Of a stretch of 64,000 nt of DNA, positions 60,611 through 64,000 are shown one piece after another (position 1 is the first letter of the stretch; every line of letters begins with the position of its first letter). The notes under the pieces are model-generated. The model was not told the DNA's origin. It searched no databases and saw nothing but the letters and a program-made list of their open reading frames with translations. Where the stretch lies: positions 279,765,501 to 279,829,500 of the forward strand of contig OX465599.1 in the NCBI GenBank assembly GCA_950022295.1, given 5' to 3'. The stretch is from Bromus sterilis. Its lineage: Eukaryota > Streptophyta > Magnoliopsida > Poales > Poaceae. A program made the position numbers and the translations under genes.

Positions 60611-60790
60611 AAGTGACGGGTCATCGCATGACCACTCAACGGATTAGGTGTCCTTATGTTACCACCCAATCATGAGCACTCAACGGATTAGGTGTCCTTA
60701 TGTTACCACCCAATCATTCCATTCATCGCATGACCATTCAACGGGTTAGGTGTCCTTCGTTACCACCCAACCAATCGCATGACCACCCAC
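60611..60790. repeat. Short tandem repeats in LTR D
   Basis: The unit with CAACGGATTAGGTGTCCTT and GTTACCACCCAAT occurs at about 60634 and 60678 (44-base period), and a diverged unit starts near 60736. CATCGCATGACCA recurs between units. Confidence 0.85.
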
Positions 60791-60854
60791 TTACTACCAT
60801 CATTATTATACCAGTTTGTGGTGACCATAGTGTGACCTAGTACGAACTGTGTCC

Positions 60855-60900
60855 CATGGCCGAGGACGCGACTATTCTAATAGATTTTGACTCTGCAGAG
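60855..60900 (-). promoter_or_regulatory. Palindrome cluster, LTR D version
   Basis: On the minus strand: CTCTGCAGAG, CTATTAGAATAG, then TCGCGTCCTCGG. It matches the order of the X and C clusters. The first palindrome carries a paired C/G to T/A change that keeps symmetry; the last is imperfect. Confidence 0.55.
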
Positions 60901-62111
60901 TTTGTGCACGTTACCCACATTATGGAGTTCTTCCTCCATCCAGCACCCCGGTACTTGTCCCACAGGATCCTTGGAACTCGCACCACAGGAGCGGACTAGG
61001 ACATCTCCAACGAAACCCGACTACCGCGTTACCTCCCTACGGACTCACCGACACACGGTCTTGGGTATCCCTGTGGTTAGGTGTCCACGTTACCACCATA
61101 ACCACTCGGCCACCTTGTGGAAAACTGTCCCAACGGGGACTCCCGGGTAAACAACTATGGATTTCGAGATTATCACCACCTACCGGGCCAGGGTAGCGTG
61201 CATGCATAATCCCCCCTCTTTGGTGATATCCGTAGAAGGCACTACGATAGCACGAGTTAAGGCCCGCCCATACAAGCAAATGTGGCTGCACGGATAAGCT
61301 CGGTTCGGTGGCACTGGGTCAACGGTTATTATGTTCATCAAGTTTTAGCATTACCTCTTGCAGCATGAATTAAACAATGCAATATGGCATGAAAAAACAC
61401 TTCCACCAAACACGTGCAACCACTAGCATGGCATGGTATGAATCTAGTAAGCATGGATCTTAAAGCATGAATATGGTCAACACATGTAAAACGACCGGCA
61501 TTATATATTTAACATGAACAATATGGGCATGATACTAACCAGTAAACATGGCAGAATCATTTTTAGCATTATCATATCAAGTAGACATGTATAAACAACA
61601 CAAGTATGATACTTACGAGTGAACATAGCATGATTAACATCAACATAGAACACAAGCATGGCGTAAGCATGTCAAGTTAAATTAACATATCGGTGTTTAG
61701 TTCATTGGTTACGCAACACAATGTAATCATATTTTAAACACACAAGAACATCACGGCACAATGCTTAGAGCATATATTAGATGGCTTGCTTTCCTGGGGG
61801 GTGGGGTCGAACAATCCACCGGACGGATGTGCGGTCGCCCTCCGAAAAGATTTGACGGGACCGACAGTTCTCCGGCGAAGCCTAACGACAACCGGGGGCA
61901 AAAGGGTAAATCTAACAATGAAAACACAGCATGAAACTTGCACCAACGGAACGGGATCGAAAAACTGAGAACCCGGGCTTTTGAATCACCTCGATCTGAG
62001 TCACGGTCGCGGAGATACGGCCGTTCGTTCGATAGACGGGAAAACGACTCTATCGGGCGAACGTCCATAAAATAACCCTTCGGAACCGGAGAGAGAAAGT
62101 GCCTTCTGCAG

Positions 62112-62239
62112 AAACACGTTTCCCTTAGAAGAAAGCGTATTACCAGCCGGAGTTGTCAGAAAATACGCTTTCCATAATGGAAAACGTATTCTATGCTCGA
62201 AGCGGACGAAATACGCTTCCCGAATGGGAAGGCGTATTT
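62112..62239. repeat. Three related hairpin sequences in a row
   Basis: 62112-62141 is imperfect (AACACGTTTC / GAAAGCGTATT). 62161-62191 is AATACGCTTTCC-ATAAT-GGAAAACGTATT. 62209-62239 is AAATACGCTTCCC-GAAT-GGGAAGGCGTATTT, nearly perfect. All three share the arm AATACGCTT(T)CC, so they look like copies of one inverted repeat. Confidence 0.8.
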
Positions 62240-64000
62240 TGATGGATGCGCCACCGTTGGATCTCGCGGGCCCAGGGCTATCACGCTGACGCGCGGGCCC
62301 CACGCGCCAGCGGCTCCTCTCTCCTTGCTCTGCTTCTTGTCTCCTCTGGTTCTCTCGTGCGGACCGGGGCAGGGGAGGCCGGCGTCGGCCCATCTGCCAA
62401 CGAGGGAGGCCCCGGGGGCTCGCCGGTACGCGCCTCGGGCGCGGCTCACCGTCCTGCATCCGCCCGTGGCCGCGGGGCTGCGCGGGGACGCCGGCTGTGC
62501 CACCCCCACAGGCCATGGCGCGGTGGCCGCGGGCATCTTGGCCACGCTGGGGTGGCGGCGACTGTGGTCTCTCGGCCGGACTGAGCGCGACGGGGAGGGA
62601 GCTCGACCTCGCGAGGCGTAGGGGCCGCAAGCCCGGGGAGCAGGGGGCTAGGGGGAAGTGGTGAGACGGGGAGGTCGCGGCGGCAAGGCTACGGCCATGG
62701 GCGAGGCGGCTCGGCCACGGGAAGGGAGAGGTGACCGGGCGCTCGAGGGGCGGGGGCTGCTGGGGTGCTCGGGATATGACTTAAATAGCCACGGGAGGGA
62801 GCTCGAGCAAGATCTAGAGGATTCTCGGCCATGGCCACGCGGCGGCCAGGCCGTGGAGAACCTCATGTCGGCACCGGGATGCAACAACAACAAAACAAGC
62901 CGATCTTGCACGCGGTGGTCAGGACCAGCTTGGGCATCACGAAAGACATGACCAAACGAGGGGAAATTGACGAGGGAAAGCAGAGCATAGTGCAAACACC
63001 TTGCAGAGCACGCCATGTGCATGGTCACCCAGGCAACCATGTGTCCAGAGCATGCTTTTGGATTGGGACCATGTCCACTGTGTGAGGCGACTCCTCAGGA
63101 AGTGTCATCACTCACTTGGAAGGGCATACATGGCATGGAGTGGCTGAAAGTGACATGACATGTGTTGGACCAGCAAAGTGTTTGTACTGGACTGGGGGAG
63201 GCACACCTGGTGAAATGGGATGAAACTTGTGTCACAACAATCTTATCCATAGGTGATTACCTCTGCCAAGTTTTAGCACAAATGGATCACTGTAAATAGC
63301 ACTTCCTTTACAAATGCACCCACTAAGCATGAGGTGTTTGTGCGGTGGTGTGGCTATCACACTGGTCCACTTGGCTTGAAATTTGGCAGAGCTTCATCAT
63401 ACACTAGGGTAAGTATGTACACAAATTTTCAGCTCAAATGGACAAGTCTATCTTGCATTTCCTTTACAAAGTTGCCTGCTGGACAAAAACTTTGAGAATT
63501 TATTGTGCATTACTGGCTTGGCCATTAGGGCTCAAATTTGGTACAACACCATGACATGGGAAGGGGAAATGGCACAAAAATTTTGGGAGGCAATGGGCAA
63601 AGATAAATAACACTTCCTTTAGAAAGTGCCATTCTGCCCTGAATTTGGAAATGGAAGCTATGCTCAAACTTTGAACTATGGAACCCCACGTTTTGATATA
63701 AATGGCCATGGGTTGGATACTAGGAGCTCCACAATTCATTTGAGAACAAATGGGGCAACCGAAATGGTAGCTCCTTTGCAAATGGGCTAAAAGGGGATTA
63801 TTGGCTTTATAAAGAAAATCACAATTTCCTTTATTCAATCATAGCCAATATCTTTGGGAGGGGTCAAGAGGATAACCAAGATCATCTCCACAAGTTTACA
63901 CAACCTTTAGAGATGTTCAGGTATTTTCCGGGATTTAATTCCATCGATTGGCACAAATGGAATTAAGCTGATATGAAGAACATTGCACCTGACTCGGCAA

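Larger units (their letters stand above)
59852..64000 (-). repeat. Long LTR D, cut by the window end
   Basis: Starts TGTCACACCCCGCC (LTR end on the minus strand) with no primer-binding site on its left, so it is the left LTR or a solo LTR of a minus-strand element. At least 4.1 kb. It contains short tandem repeats (60360-60440 and 60611-60790), the palindrome cluster (about 60855-60900), a hairpin trio (62112-62239) and a GC-rich block (62250-62720) whose reading frames carry no known domain. The other end is not visible. Confidence 0.78.

Noticed and set aside
60611..60790. CRISPR-like array
   Set aside because: Three diverged units with irregular spacing in a plant LTR; no such systems are expected in a nuclear plant genome.
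62001..62630. 209-codon frame in LTR D and overlapping plus-strand frames
   Set aside because: Spans the hairpin trio and a GC-rich block, has no domain and lies inside an LTR.

Overview
The window is nuclear DNA from a grass, most likely a Triticeae species (wheat, barley, rye or Aegilops). The evidence is deep nesting of long terminal repeat (LTR) retrotransposons, very long gypsy LTRs, a BARE/Angela-like copia element, a Cassandra LTR carrying 5S rRNA sequence, and one intronless PPR gene with the GC-rich 5' end typical of grass genes. The tribe is an inference; the grass origin is much safer. Family letters (A, B, C, D, E, F, X) are mine.

Left nest, 1-43063. Everything here lies inside a minus-strand gypsy-like element C (left LTR ending at 37030, non-coding interior 37031-38690, right LTR 38691-43063). 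Its left LTR is interrupted by a plus-strand element A, of which the 3' interior (28294-29842) and 3' LTR (29843-31486) are in view, and by two solo LTRs (32279-33795 and 35173-36334). A's interior carries a LINE tail (28951-29529) and a tandem gypsy array X: interior - LTR 3433-8311 - interior - LTR 23413-28293. The second X interior is split inside gag by a young minus-strand copia element (9504-19489) with a 5-bp target duplication. That makes four levels: C, A, X, copia.

Gene island, about 43064-52445. It holds a degenerate strictosidine-synthase-like pseudogene (45529-46545, minus) followed by two further partial copies of its 3' end, a weak rhodanese-like fragment (47569-47745), a possible orphan terminal exon (48133-48234), TE relics, and the only intact non-TE gene: a PLS-class pentatricopeptide-repeat protein of 805 residues (48726-51143, minus), probably imported into an organelle for RNA processing.

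Right nest, 52446-64000. A second family-A LTR (52446-53636, carrying a Cassandra solo LTR at 52748-53028) is cut by a minus-strand element B (LTR 53637-58356, interior 58357-59851). B's LTR carries a solo LTR F (54547-57762). B's interior is cut by a long LTR D that runs off the window.

No intact retrotransposon protein set is present. Both X copies carry lesions: two differ between the copies and one frame shift is shared. The least expected signals are a three-palindrome motif shared with compensatory changes by three otherwise different LTR families (X, C, D), a tRNA-like unit and two acidic mini reading frames inside the X LTR, and a copia LTR that has swallowed 1.3 kb of its own interior.
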